From the NCBI GenBank assembly GCA_025362495.1, contig JANYGI010000061.1, positions 103,745 to 167,744 on the forward strand: a DNA stretch of 64,000 nucleotides. Reading direction: 5' to 3'. The notes under the pieces are model-generated. The model searched no databases, was not told the DNA's origin, and saw nothing but the letters and a program-made list of their open reading frames with translations. Positions 10,401 through 17,846 of the stretch are shown here, in pieces. Position 1 is the stretch's first letter; each line of letters begins with the position of its first letter. The position numbers and the translations under genes were made by a program. The DNA is from Byssovorax sp. (GTDB taxonomy: Bacteria > Myxococcota_A > Polyangia > Polyangiales > Polyangiaceae).

Positions 10401-10757
10401 TTTCGCCGCCGTGCCGCTGGCCACGAAATCGAGGCCGCACACGCCGCCGCTGCAGGTGGCTGTCTGGCACTCCGTCGTGGTCCCGGGGCAGTCTGCGGCC
10501 GTCGTGCAGCCGCCCATCCCGCCGCCGCTGCCGCTCGCCGAGCTCGAGCTCGAGCTCGCGCTCGCGCTGCTGCTCGCCGTCGTCCCGCCGCCGGTCCCCG
10601 TGGTCGTCGCGTCGCCACCGCTGCTGCTGCTCACCGTCGATGTCTTTGGAGGCGGTGGGGCGCTGGAGCTCGTCCCCTCTCCGCCGCACGACGCCGCGCC
10701 GACCGTGGTGAGCGCAAACAAGACGAGCAGCGAAGTCAAGGTGTTACGCGATGTCAT
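7473..10757 (-). CDS. Cys-rich repeat lipoprotein with C-terminal FGE-like (sulfatase-modifying-factor) domain
   Basis: 1094 aa. The N-terminal signal ends in TVGAASCGG, a plausible lipobox, followed by a Ser/Gly/Thr-rich tether. A shared module beginning CTTAADCPGTTTEC leads into 13 tandem copies of a roughly 50-residue Cys-rich unit with the core KNGxETDxDCGG. The last ~240 residues are an FGE-sulfatase/C-type-lectin-like domain: EVTNSEYDVFL, VPVAHVDWCDA, MSGNVAEWEN and a terminal DVGFRCC. Known FGE enzymes oxidise a sulfatase Cys; here only one of the two catalytic cysteines seems to have an equivalent, so a binding role at the cell surface is more likely. The start at 10757 is chosen because the paralog begins with the same MTSR sequence. 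A paralog lies just upstream. Confidence 0.9.
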   Translation of the reverse strand: MTSRNTLTSLLVLFALTTVGAASCGGEGTSSSAPPPPKTSTVSSSSGGDATTTGTGGGTTASSSASASSSSSSASGSGGGMGGCTTAADCPGTTTECQTATCSGGVCGLDFVASGTAAKTQTAGDCKTIVCDGAGATKSVDATDDPFDDKNLCTTDGCMAGAVVNTPTMKGTACTNAGNGKLCDGTGICIECLSSIDCPGAVCKAGKCVAPTCVDAKLNGTETDVDCGGPSCLGCATGKACIGGADCANGVCAGNVCAAPTCNDVIKNGVETDVDCGGAACPSCPAGEKCSMGTDCVSGQCSGSVCLATCSDGVKNKNETDIDCGGPTCAKCATGLACLVGGDCATHVCSGGICKPPTCSDLVKNGSETDVDCGGGTCGGCATGKICSVALDCIDGICTGGLCKAPLCTDNVKNGSETDVDCGGPTCQKCATGKICGAGADCSTGVCTAGVCKSATCTDTVKNAAETDIDCGGGTCPACATAKVCALGTDCASHVCTGGVCAAPTCMDMNKNGTETDIDCGGGTCPVCAINKFCLVNADCFAGSCQGGQCKAATCFDVVQNGAETDVDCGGTCSACATGKGCAVAADCASHVCTGGVCQASTCSDLAKNAAETDIDCGGPLCSACVPGKGCSVSADCTTGVCAGNLCKAATCSDFVKNGTETDTDCGGSCQACAVGKGCAAGADCSTGVCTGGLCKAATCVDVVKNGTETDIDCGGGACPGCGPTLACKIGSDCKGGSCVALTCAPTCTDAVQNPGTPETDVDCGGGTCAPCANNLKCKIDTDCASIHCDPTAKTCLPATCSDGIQNGGESDIDCGGGGCAPCTTGQKCAVALNCEGQICTANKCACPSTMKVIPKVGGGTYCIDASEVTNSEYDVFLTSGQVPANQPAVCAYKSNPPGYVPGVWPPQPSQLQVPVAHVDWCDARAYCAYSHKHLCGKVSGGLDIDPADVEYDDSTKSEWFNACTFSGNNDYPYSDVYNHGSCRGVDQLSSSAVAGVCPTAANPTPTNACIGAIGSANASYASCQGGVIGLFAMSGNVAEWENSCDAATPTVCHVRGGSHCESGTAPGGDLRCDELASYPIKYQDCDVGFRCCL

Positions 10758-11150
10758 GGGGAGAACATCGTGCACATTTGCGGAGTCGCGTGTCAATCTC
10801 CGTGATTCGCACGCAGGGTCGCGCGCCCGCGCGGTTGCGTTGATTCCGCGAGGGACAGGGGCGTCCCGCGATGGACTTCAGGGCGTCTTTTCGATGGCTG
10901 GCGTGGCGCGAACGCGCCCTTCGTGGAGGCTGGTGCCATCTGGTACCCGCCACGCGCTGCGTGGTTCGTGCTCCTGCACGCGGCAGAAAATCCTGCCCGC
11001 CCGTGCCCAAGCGGCATTCGACTCGAGATGGCTATTCCGGTACGCGGAGTGGCCGGCACTGAACTTTGGCCTTTGCCGAGCGGCAAATTTGGTCAATGCG
11101 TCAAGTGCGGTTCGGGGTATGGGGGGCCCCGGCGAGCTTTGCTCGACGGA
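10758..11150. other. Intergenic region between two paralogous lipoprotein genes
   Basis: About 390 bp with no supportable gene. It must contain the promoter of the 1094-aa lipoprotein gene on the minus strand. A small hairpin, TTTGCC GAGC GGCAAA, sits at 11072-11087. No promoter boxes could be assigned. Confidence 0.4.
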
Positions 11151-11174
11151 GGGAAAGGGCGCGAGCCCTTTCCC
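11151..11174 (-). terminator. Perfect 10-bp hairpin terminator
   Basis: GGGAAAGGGC, loop GCGA, GCCCTTTCCC: a perfect 10-bp stem with a tetraloop, 9 bp beyond the minus-strand stop at 11184. It lacks a long T-run but is the strongest hairpin here and matches the position of the hairpin after the downstream paralog. Confidence 0.65.
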
Positions 11175-11183
11175 GGGACTGAA

Positions 11184-12776
11184 TCAAAAGCAGCAGCGGA
11201 ATCCGACGTCGCAGTCCTGGTACTTGTACGGCTTCGAGATGAGCTCATCGCAGCGGAGGGCGCCGCCGGACGCGCTCCCCGACTCGCAGTGCGAGCCGCC
11301 GCGGACATGGCAGGCGGTCGGGTTGGCGGGATCGTCGCACGAGTTCTCCCACTCGGCGAGGTTGCCGCTCATGCCGTAGAGGCCAATCACACCGCCCTGA
11401 CAGGTGGAGTCGGTGATGGCGTCGACGACGCCCGCGCAGGAGTTGACGGGGTTCGGATTGGCGGCCGTGGGGCAGACGCCGGCCGGGGCGTTCGTGGTGG
11501 CATGATCGACGCCGCGACAGGACGTGTGATTGTAGATGTCGCCGTAAGGAAAGTCGTTGTTGCCCTGGGCGCTGCAGGCGTTGAACCACTCGCTCTTGGT
11601 GGTGTCGAGGTAGTTCACGTTGCCGGGATCGTTGTTGGCGCCGCCGCCGATCTTCCCGCAAAGGTGCTTCTTCGAGTACGCGCAGTAGGCGTAGGCATCG
11701 CACCAGTCGACGTAGGACACAGGGAGGTTGATCTGCGCGGGCGCGGGCGGCCACATGCCCGGCACGTAGCCCGGCAGGCTGGCCTTGTAAGCGCAGGCCG
11801 GGGGCAGGTTCTGGATGACCTGGCCCGCCGTCAGAAACACGTTGTAATCGCTGTTCGTCACCTCGGCGGCGTCGATGCAATACGTGCCTCCACCGGCCTT
11901 GGGGACGATGGCCATGCCCGGGGGACAGGCGCACTTGTTCATCGTGCAGATCTGGCTGAGGCAGTTGGCCGCGACGGCGCACGTCTGGCCGGTCGAGCAC
12001 TGCGGGCAGACCCCGCCGCCACAGTCGATGTCGGTCTCGGCCCCGTTCTGGATGCCATCGTTGCACGTCGCGGGGACGCAGGTCTTCTTGACGGGATCGC
12101 AGATGCTGGAGGCGCAGTCCGCGTCGATCTTGCAAACGAGGTTGTTGGCGCACGGGGCGCACGCGCCGCCGCAGTCGACGTCGGTCTCGCTGGTGCCCGG
12201 GTTCTTCACGCCGTCGGAGCACGAGGGCGAGCAGGTATGAGTCATCACGCTGCAGGCAGAGCCTTTGCAGTCGTTCCCCGTGTTGCAGGTCTCGCCGGGG
12301 CCGCAGCCGTTGCAGGGGCCGCCGCAGTCGAGATCGCTCTCGGTGCCGTTGGCGATGCCGTCGGTGCACGAGGGCGCGACGCAGAGCTTGCTGACCGGGT
12401 CGCAGTGCTTGGATTTACAGTCCTTGTCGACTTTGCATTTGCCACTGTCGTTGCAGGGATCGCAGACGGGGCCGCCGCAGTCTTTGTCGGTCTCCTTGCC
12501 GTCCATCATCATGTCGGTGCAGGTGACGGAGCCGCCCGTCCCGCTGCCCCCGCCCGCGCCGCCCGCGCCGCCCGCGCCGCCCGAGCCGCCCATGCCGGTG
12601 GTGGTGCTCATCTCGCCGCTGCCCGAGGTGACGGCCCCGCTGCCGCTGCTCGTCGTCGACGTCTTCGGCGGCGGTGGAGCGCTCGAGCTCGATCCCGATC
12701 CGCCGCACGAAGCCGCGGCGACGATCGATAGCGTGAAGAGCGCGAGGAGCGAGGAGACGGTGGTGCGCGAAGTCAT
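11184..12776 (-). CDS. Cys-rich repeat lipoprotein with C-terminal FGE-like domain (shorter paralog)
   Basis: 530 aa. It opens with MTSRTTVSSLLALF and a lipobox-like VAAASCGGS, then a Ser/Gly linker. Only four copies of the xNGxETDxDCGG unit follow, against 13 in its downstream paralog. The C-terminal FGE-like domain is close to the paralog's throughout, including DWCDAYAYCAYSKKHLCGK, MSGNLAEWEN and a terminal GFRCC. Predicted to be lipid-anchored at the cell surface. The pair looks like a tandem duplication followed by gain or loss of repeat units. It lies 35 bp downstream of the MFS gene on the same strand and could be cotranscribed with it. Confidence 0.9.
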   Translation of the reverse strand: MTSRTTVSSLLALFTLSIVAAASCGGSGSSSSAPPPPKTSTTSSGSGAVTSGSGEMSTTTGMGGSGGAGGAGGAGGGSGTGGSVTCTDMMMDGKETDKDCGGPVCDPCNDSGKCKVDKDCKSKHCDPVSKLCVAPSCTDGIANGTESDLDCGGPCNGCGPGETCNTGNDCKGSACSVMTHTCSPSCSDGVKNPGTSETDVDCGGACAPCANNLVCKIDADCASSICDPVKKTCVPATCNDGIQNGAETDIDCGGGVCPQCSTGQTCAVAANCLSQICTMNKCACPPGMAIVPKAGGGTYCIDAAEVTNSDYNVFLTAGQVIQNLPPACAYKASLPGYVPGMWPPAPAQINLPVSYVDWCDAYAYCAYSKKHLCGKIGGGANNDPGNVNYLDTTKSEWFNACSAQGNNDFPYGDIYNHTSCRGVDHATTNAPAGVCPTAANPNPVNSCAGVVDAITDSTCQGGVIGLYGMSGNLAEWENSCDDPANPTACHVRGGSHCESGSASGGALRCDELISKPYKYQDCDVGFRCCF

Positions 12777-12811
12777 GCGACTTCAATCGTGCGCGGGATA
12801 CGAGCCGCGTG

Positions 12812-14137
12812 TCAATGTGCGCGATCCGCGGCGACGACGGCGCGCGGCGACGCTGCGATCGGCCACAGCAGCCAGGCGATGCAGCCCGGGAAGACCCACG
12901 ACGTGAGCGTGAGGAACGCGGCCGTGTAGCTCCCCGTGCGCTGGATTGACCAGCCAATCAGGGGGTTTGCGATGATGTACGCCAGTGACTGAGCCGCCGC
13001 CGTGAGGCCGCCCGCCGCCGAGACCTGGCGCGAGGGGACGCGCGCCAGCATCTCGGTGGTCGCCAGCGCGAAGAGGCCGCCGCCGCCCGCGAGGCTGACG
13101 CTGGCGCAGACGAGGACCGCATACGGGCCTCCCGCGAACGGGGCGACGAAGCTCACCGCCATCAGCGCCGTCGCCATGGCGACGAGGCGACGCGGGACCG
13201 AGGCCTCGCCGCCGTGGCGCGCGCGGCTCGCCGCGTGGCCGAAGAGGATGGCGCCGGCGTCGAAGACCAGCGGCGGAAACCAGAGATACCGCGCGAGATC
13301 GCCCTGCAAGAGGTGCTGATCGTGGACGAGGTACTTGGCGGTCCAGTTGAAGTAAAAGCTGAGAATGGGCGAGGTCGCGAGCACCACGACGATGGCCCGG
13401 AGCACGGCCGGGTGCCCGAGGAGCGCGAGCGGCCCGAGCGCCGGGCGAGGCGCCGCGGGATCCGCGCTGTCGTGCGCGCTCACCGCGGGCGTTCCGGCCT
13501 CGTCGTCGTCGTGGCGATCGAGGGCCGCGCGGGCAGCGGGCGCGCGCGTGACGTAGAGCCAGATCGGGACCCACGAGAGACCGACGAACGCGGTGCCCGC
13601 GAAGGCGAAGCGCCAGCCGAAACGAGCCGCGAGCGACGTCGCCAGGAGCGGCGCGAACATCGCCCCGATCGAGCTGCCGCTGAAGAGCACGCCGAGCGCG
13701 CGCGGCCGATCCTTCGCGGGGAGGGCGCGGTGGATCGTCTGCGCTGCCCCGGGAAATGAAGGCGATTCAGCGAGGCCGAGGGCGATGCGGAGCGCGAAGA
13801 GCACGCCGAAGCCGGGCACGAGCGTGTGCAGCGCGGCGACGCCGGACCACACGAGCACCGCGACGAGGAGGCCGCGGCGCGCGCCGACGCGATCGATGAG
13901 CCGCCCGGCGATCGGGGCGCCGACGAGGTAGGCGATCGAGAACGCGGAGACGAGCCAGCCATAGGCCACGTCGTCGATGCCGAGCTTCGCCTGCACGGTC
14001 GGCGCGATGACGGAGAGCGTCTGCCGATCGATGTAGCTGACCGCCATCGTGAAGGTGGCGACGAGCGTGAGAGCCCACGCGTGGCGGCGGGTGAGGCCGC
14101 CGCTCGGGGCGGCGAAGGGGTTCGACGACGGGATCAT
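12812..14137 (-). CDS. MFS transporter, ACS (anion:cation symporter)/hexuronate-like
   Basis: 441 aa with about 12 hydrophobic segments, the normal MFS size. The first helix carries SYIDRQTLSVIAPTVQ, typical of the ACS group that includes hexuronate transporters, and the loop between helices 2 and 3 has the MFS motif (GRLIDRVGARRG). A central cytoplasmic loop rich in Asp/Glu and Arg separates the two six-helix halves. The substrate is probably an organic anion or sugar acid, but nothing nearby confirms it. ATG start at 14137. Confidence 0.9.
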   Translation of the reverse strand: MIPSSNPFAAPSGGLTRRHAWALTLVATFTMAVSYIDRQTLSVIAPTVQAKLGIDDVAYGWLVSAFSIAYLVGAPIAGRLIDRVGARRGLLVAVLVWSGVAALHTLVPGFGVLFALRIALGLAESPSFPGAAQTIHRALPAKDRPRALGVLFSGSSIGAMFAPLLATSLAARFGWRFAFAGTAFVGLSWVPIWLYVTRAPAARAALDRHDDDEAGTPAVSAHDSADPAAPRPALGPLALLGHPAVLRAIVVVLATSPILSFYFNWTAKYLVHDQHLLQGDLARYLWFPPLVFDAGAILFGHAASRARHGGEASVPRRLVAMATALMAVSFVAPFAGGPYAVLVCASVSLAGGGGLFALATTEMLARVPSRQVSAAGGLTAAAQSLAYIIANPLIGWSIQRTGSYTAAFLTLTSWVFPGCIAWLLWPIAASPRAVVAADRAH

Positions 14138-14252
14138 GCGCTGCGCCGAGGATAGGCGGGCGCGCCCGCCTTGGAAATCGATCCCTCCGGCGCCGTCCGC
14201 CCGGCGGCCTTGATCCGGGGCGCCGTGTTGACGCCCGATCCCGCGCGGACAC

Positions 14253-14401
14253 CACTACTGACGCAAACTTGCAGCGGTAGTGCTGAACGGCGCGTAGCGC
14301 CGTGGGGTCCGGGGCTCGTCCCCCGGGGAGACAAAACTAGCGCTACCGCCCGCCGCAAAGCGGCGGCGCGCAGCGCGCAAACGAAGTTTGCGGCAATAGT
14401 G
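14253..14401. repeat. MITE-like nested palindromic element, 149 bp
   Basis: The ends form imperfect terminal inverted repeats: left CACTACTGACGCAAACTT, and the reverse complement of the right end CACTATTGCCGCAAACTT (16 of 18 match). A second inverted pair lies inside (GCGGTAGTGCT at 14274-14284 against AGCGCTACCGC at 14339-14349). Smaller palindromes fill the middle and right (GGCGCGTAGCGCC, CCGCCGCAAAGCGGCGG, GCGCGCAGCGCGC, GCAAACGAAGTTTGC). No coding potential and no clear target-site duplication. It may be a miniature mobile element or a REP-type intergenic repeat. Confidence 0.6.
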
Positions 14402-14418
14402 ATAGACTCGCGCGCCTC

Positions 14419-14568
14419 ATGTCACCCTACCTCGCCTCCGACGCCCGCGACTTCGCCAACCCGATCGAGCCCTCCGGCGCCGGCGGGCGGAAGATCGCGC
14501 TGGCCATCGCCGGTGCGGTGGGAGCGGTCGAGTCGCCTGGTCGCAGGAGCATCCGCGCGGCGGGCTGA
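14419..14568 (+). CDS. Small ORF, possibly a truncated gene remnant
   Basis: 49 codons from an ATG 18 bp after the palindromic element. The first ~37 residues (DFANPIEPSGAGGRKIALAI...) read like a genuine protein N-terminus running into a hydrophobic segment; the tail (SPGRRSIRAAG) does not. No function is recognised. It may be the 5' end of a gene whose remainder was lost. About 216 bp of apparently empty sequence, with one small hairpin near 14575-14590, follow before the next gene. Confidence 0.3.
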   Translation: MSPYLASDARDFANPIEPSGAGGRKIALAIAGAVGAVESPGRRSIRAAG

Positions 14569-14784
14569 GAGAGTGGCCGTTCATCGGCCGCGCTCGACCC
14601 ACGCGGAGAAATCGGTTTGCTCCGAGGAGGCCAGTCACCTCGGCCCGGCCCGGCGGCGCGCGAGATCGGCGTGGAGCGGAATTGTGCACGGTGCTTTTTC
14701 GCTTGATCCGCGCCGGGCCGGCGTCGCCTAATGCGCCGCGATACCCGGAGTGAACAGCCTCGTGCGGAGTGAAGGAGCAACGAA

Positions 14785-16254
14785 ATGCGACGAACAGTGA
14801 CGATGACGATGGTGGTGAGCGTGGTACTCGCGGCGTCGGCGGGCGTGGCGGAGGCAGCGACGCTCGAGGTCGGCCCCGGAAAGACCTACGCGACCCCGTG
14901 CGACGCCATCGCGGCGGCGATGCCCAATGACGTCGTCGAGGTCGCGGCGGGCACGTACACCGACACCTGCTCCATCGGCGTCAAAGGCCTCACCGTGCGC
15001 GGCGTCGGCGGGCGGCCGAAGATCGATCTCTCGGCGACCGAGCACCCGTCCGGCTACAAAGGCATCTACGTCATCGACGCCGACGACGTCACCCTCGACA
15101 ACCTCGAGCTGACGGGCGCCCACATCAGCGACGACAACGGGGCCAACGGGGCCGGGATCCGCATCCAGGCGGCGGGGCTCACCGTGCATGGCTGTTACAT
15201 CCACGACAACCAGAATGGCATCCTCGGCGGGATCTCCCCGAACGGCGGGAAGATCACCATCGAATACACCGAGTTTGCGCACAACGGGCTCGGCAACGGG
15301 TGCAACGTCGGCGGCTGCACTCACAACCTCTACATCAACCACGTCGACGAGCTGCTGTTCCAGTACAACTGGTCGCACGACATCCCGAACGACTTCCCCG
15401 ACAAGGGGCACCTGCTCAAGTCGCGCGCCGCGAAGAACACCATCCTCTACAACCGGATCACCGGCGAGATGGGGCACGACAGCTACGCCCTCAATTTCCC
15501 CAACGGCGGGCTGACGATCCTGGTCGGCAACCTGATCGAGAAGGGGCCGAACGGCGACAACAAGATCCTGCTCAGCTACGCTGAAGAGGGCGCGAGCAAC
15601 GCCGACAAGCGGGTCTTCCTCGCCAACAACACCTTCGTCAACGACGCCGCCGACGGGACGTTCGTCAAGCTGGCTGACGGCGATCTCGTGGCGCACAATA
15701 ACCTCTTCGTCGGTCCGGGCACGGTGTCGTCCACGGGCGCGCTGCCGGCCGACAACCTCTCCGGCGTCGATCCGAAGTTCGTCAATCAGGCGATGTTCGA
15801 CTACCACCTCCAGGCGGGCTCGCCGGCCATCGACAAGGGCGTGGATCCCGGCAAGGCCGACGCCTTCTCGCTCACGCCGGTCGAGGAGTACGTTCAGCCG
15901 CTGAAGGGCGTGATGCGCAAGAGCGATGGGAAGCTCGATATCGGAGCGCTGGAGTTCGGTACCGACGTGACCGGGATGGGCGGCGGCGGCGCGACCGGGA
16001 GCAGCACCACGTCGGCCGGCGTCGGCGGCAGCGGGGCGACGGGCGCGGGCGGCGCGACCGCGGCGGGGACCGGGAGCGGATCGGCCGCGACGGGCTCCGG
16101 CGGCGCGGGCGGCGGCGGCGCGACGAGCGGCGGTGAGAGCGGCGGTTGCGGCTGCGAGGTCGCAGGGCACGAGTCGGGCAGCGGCGCTCTCGGCCTCGTC
16201 GGCCTCGGCCTCGCCATGGCCGCTCTCGGCCGCAAGCGTCGTCAGGCACGCTGA
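14785..16254 (+). CDS. Secreted right-handed beta-helix protein with MYXO-CTERM sorting signal
   Basis: 489 aa. It has a clear signal peptide (SVVLAASAGVAEAA) followed by TLEVGPGKTYATPCDAIAAA, the typical entry into a parallel beta-helix (pectate-lyase-like / NosD-like fold). Repeated coils such as VTLDNLELTGAHISD and LTVHGCYIHDNQNGI fill residues 30-400. A Gly/Ala/Ser/Thr-rich linker then leads to GGCGCEVAGHE, a hydrophobic helix and a terminal RKRRQAR, the MYXO-CTERM layout for surface anchoring and processing. The fold suggests polysaccharide binding or cleavage. No catalytic set was identified. AAGGAG lies about 8 bp upstream of the ATG. Confidence 0.9.
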   Translation: MRRTVTMTMVVSVVLAASAGVAEAATLEVGPGKTYATPCDAIAAAMPNDVVEVAAGTYTDTCSIGVKGLTVRGVGGRPKIDLSATEHPSGYKGIYVIDADDVTLDNLELTGAHISDDNGANGAGIRIQAAGLTVHGCYIHDNQNGILGGISPNGGKITIEYTEFAHNGLGNGCNVGGCTHNLYINHVDELLFQYNWSHDIPNDFPDKGHLLKSRAAKNTILYNRITGEMGHDSYALNFPNGGLTILVGNLIEKGPNGDNKILLSYAEEGASNADKRVFLANNTFVNDAADGTFVKLADGDLVAHNNLFVGPGTVSSTGALPADNLSGVDPKFVNQAMFDYHLQAGSPAIDKGVDPGKADAFSLTPVEEYVQPLKGVMRKSDGKLDIGALEFGTDVTGMGGGGATGSSTTSAGVGGSGATGAGGATAAGTGSGSAATGSGGAGGGGATSGGESGGCGCEVAGHESGSGALGLVGLGLAMAALGRKRRQAR

Positions 16255-16274
16255 GAGGGAGTGGGGAGGTGAGG

Positions 16275-16297
16275 GAGCGGCCAATGAACGGCCGCTC
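16275..16297. terminator. Bidirectional hairpin between convergent genes
   Basis: GAGCGGCC, seven-base loop AATGAAC, GGCCGCTC, followed on the plus strand by TCTTTC. It lies 20 bp after the beta-helix gene and 5 bp before the stop of the convergent DUF1704 gene, so it could serve both. Confidence 0.7.
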
Positions 16298-16301
16298 TCT
16301 T

Positions 16302-17591
16302 TCAGTCTGCACGGGGCCGCGCGGTCTCGGCGACAGTGATCAGCGCGTGATAGTGGGCCTCGACCGGGCGCAGATCGACGGCGTCCATGAACGAGGTGAA
16401 GGCGAAGAAGGGCAGCAGTGTCTCCCACGCGGAGAGCCAGCGGGGCAGGTATCTCGGCCGCCTGAGGATGCCTCTGGCGCGGAGCTCGGCGAGGACGGCG
16501 ACGTCGTCGAGGCAGATGCGGCCCGAGACGAGCAGCTCGACCTCGTCGCGAAATCCTCCGCGGATCACGGCCGAAAGGAAGGCGTGGACCTCGAGCAGGC
16601 CAGCGAGATAACAGGCATCCTTCGTGAACGGGGCGCCCCCCGTCACGAGGCCGCCGCGGCAGACCCGCTGCGCGTCGAAGTAAGCGTCGCGCGGCTCGGC
16701 GCCGCGCTCGACGAGGAAGCGGTAGAGATCGAGGAAGCTCGCGCCCTGTTCGGCCATGTCGACCAGCTTGACCCGGGTGGCGAGGCGCGTGAGGCGGCCA
16801 ATCGAGAGAGCGCGGTTGTAGAGCTCGGAGAACACCGCGAGGCCCTCCTGCGTGCGCGTGGTGCGCGGGCCGCCCGATCGCAGGAACGAGGCGCTCTGCT
16901 GGAGCGCGCCGTTCTGCGCCGTGAGCGCGTGAGTCTCGATTTCGTGGTGCCACAGGCCCTCGACTTCCCACGGCGCGAAGGTCGCGTCGGGGCGCACGCG
17001 GACGCGGTTCATCCCGGCGACGCATTTGGCCGTGGCGCGCTCGTCGAGGACGATCTCCAGCTCGAGCCGCGGGCGGCGCTTCGCGGCGCGGATCTGCAGG
17101 CGCGTCACGAGCTCGGGCGCGGTGATCACCGCGGCGCGCGAGTCCCGGGCCTCGTCCCAGCCGTGGACGCGGAGGCGCTCGATCAGGTGGTCGGCCAGAT
17201 CGATGTTGCGCGCCGACGCGCCGAAGAAGGCCGTGCGCGCGCCGCCGTAGAGCGTGCGCGAGCGCTCGTAGAAGTCGCGCGTGCCGACGGCGAGGAGCAG
17301 CTCGTTGCCGTCGATGAGCGAACGAACCGTGGCGCGAAGCCACCCGGCGATGGAGTCGTCGCCCTCGATCGAGCCCTCGATGGCGGCGAGCTCCGCGACC
17401 TGGGCGCCGATGCCCTCGCGATCGATGGCGTGGTCGATGGTGGGCAGGCGCGTCGCGCCGGAGGCGAAGAAGGCCTCCTCGACCTCGCGAGGCCAGGCGA
17501 TCTCTTCGAGGAGCTTGCCCTTGTTCCGGCGCTCGCCGAGGACGCGACCAACGCGCGCGATCTGCTCCGTGACGCGGCGCTCATTCTCCAT
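16302..17591 (-). CDS. DUF1704 / MATCAP-like putative zinc metallocarboxypeptidase (QEGLA family)
   Basis: 429 aa. It contains HEIETH (His216, Glu217, His221), the HExxxH zinc-binding motif of the DUF1704 family, and the family hallmark QEGLA at about residue 248, followed by a long helical C-terminus. In eukaryotes the domain forms MATCAP enzymes that remove the C-terminal tyrosine of tubulin. Bacterial members are often labelled 'flavohemoglobin expression-modulating QEGLA motif protein' and have no well-established substrate. The start at MENERR is chosen because upstream codons overlap a low-complexity region; no good ribosome-binding site was found. It stands alone and is convergent with the beta-helix gene. 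Confidence 0.88.
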   Translation of the reverse strand: MENERRVTEQIARVGRVLGERRNKGKLLEEIAWPREVEEAFFASGATRLPTIDHAIDREGIGAQVAELAAIEGSIEGDDSIAGWLRATVRSLIDGNELLLAVGTRDFYERSRTLYGGARTAFFGASARNIDLADHLIERLRVHGWDEARDSRAAVITAPELVTRLQIRAAKRRPRLELEIVLDERATAKCVAGMNRVRVRPDATFAPWEVEGLWHHEIETHALTAQNGALQQSASFLRSGGPRTTRTQEGLAVFSELYNRALSIGRLTRLATRVKLVDMAEQGASFLDLYRFLVERGAEPRDAYFDAQRVCRGGLVTGGAPFTKDACYLAGLLEVHAFLSAVIRGGFRDEVELLVSGRICLDDVAVLAELRARGILRRPRYLPRWLSAWETLLPFFAFTSFMDAVDLRPVEAHYHALITVAETARPRAD

Positions 17592-17846
17592 GCCCGGAAC
17601 ATAGCCGCGCGGCGCGCACCGGTCGAAATGGTCGCGGAGCCGCTGGCGCAGGCCGACTCTGGCGCAGGAAACGAGCGGCAGACGCAGGGAATGGCCCGCC
17701 GTGCGGCTTGACAGCGGGCGGCCGTTTGGGTTGTTTGGGACGGATCCCATTTCCCCGCACTTCGCGTCAGGGTGGCACCCGACCCGGAGTGTACCTGTTC
17801 ATTTCGAACTGCCCCGGCGCTCTGCATGCCGGGGAACGAGGTCGTC

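Noticed and set aside
7110..10805. Plus-strand open frame of 1231 codons opposite the 1094-aa lipoprotein gene
   Set aside because: It is the antisense shadow of a repetitive GC-rich gene: Arg/Ala-rich, repeats in register with the real gene, and no recognisable domain.
17788..17812. TGGCAC box upstream of the 1115-aa gene
   Set aside because: The -12 element (TTGC) is missing at the required position.
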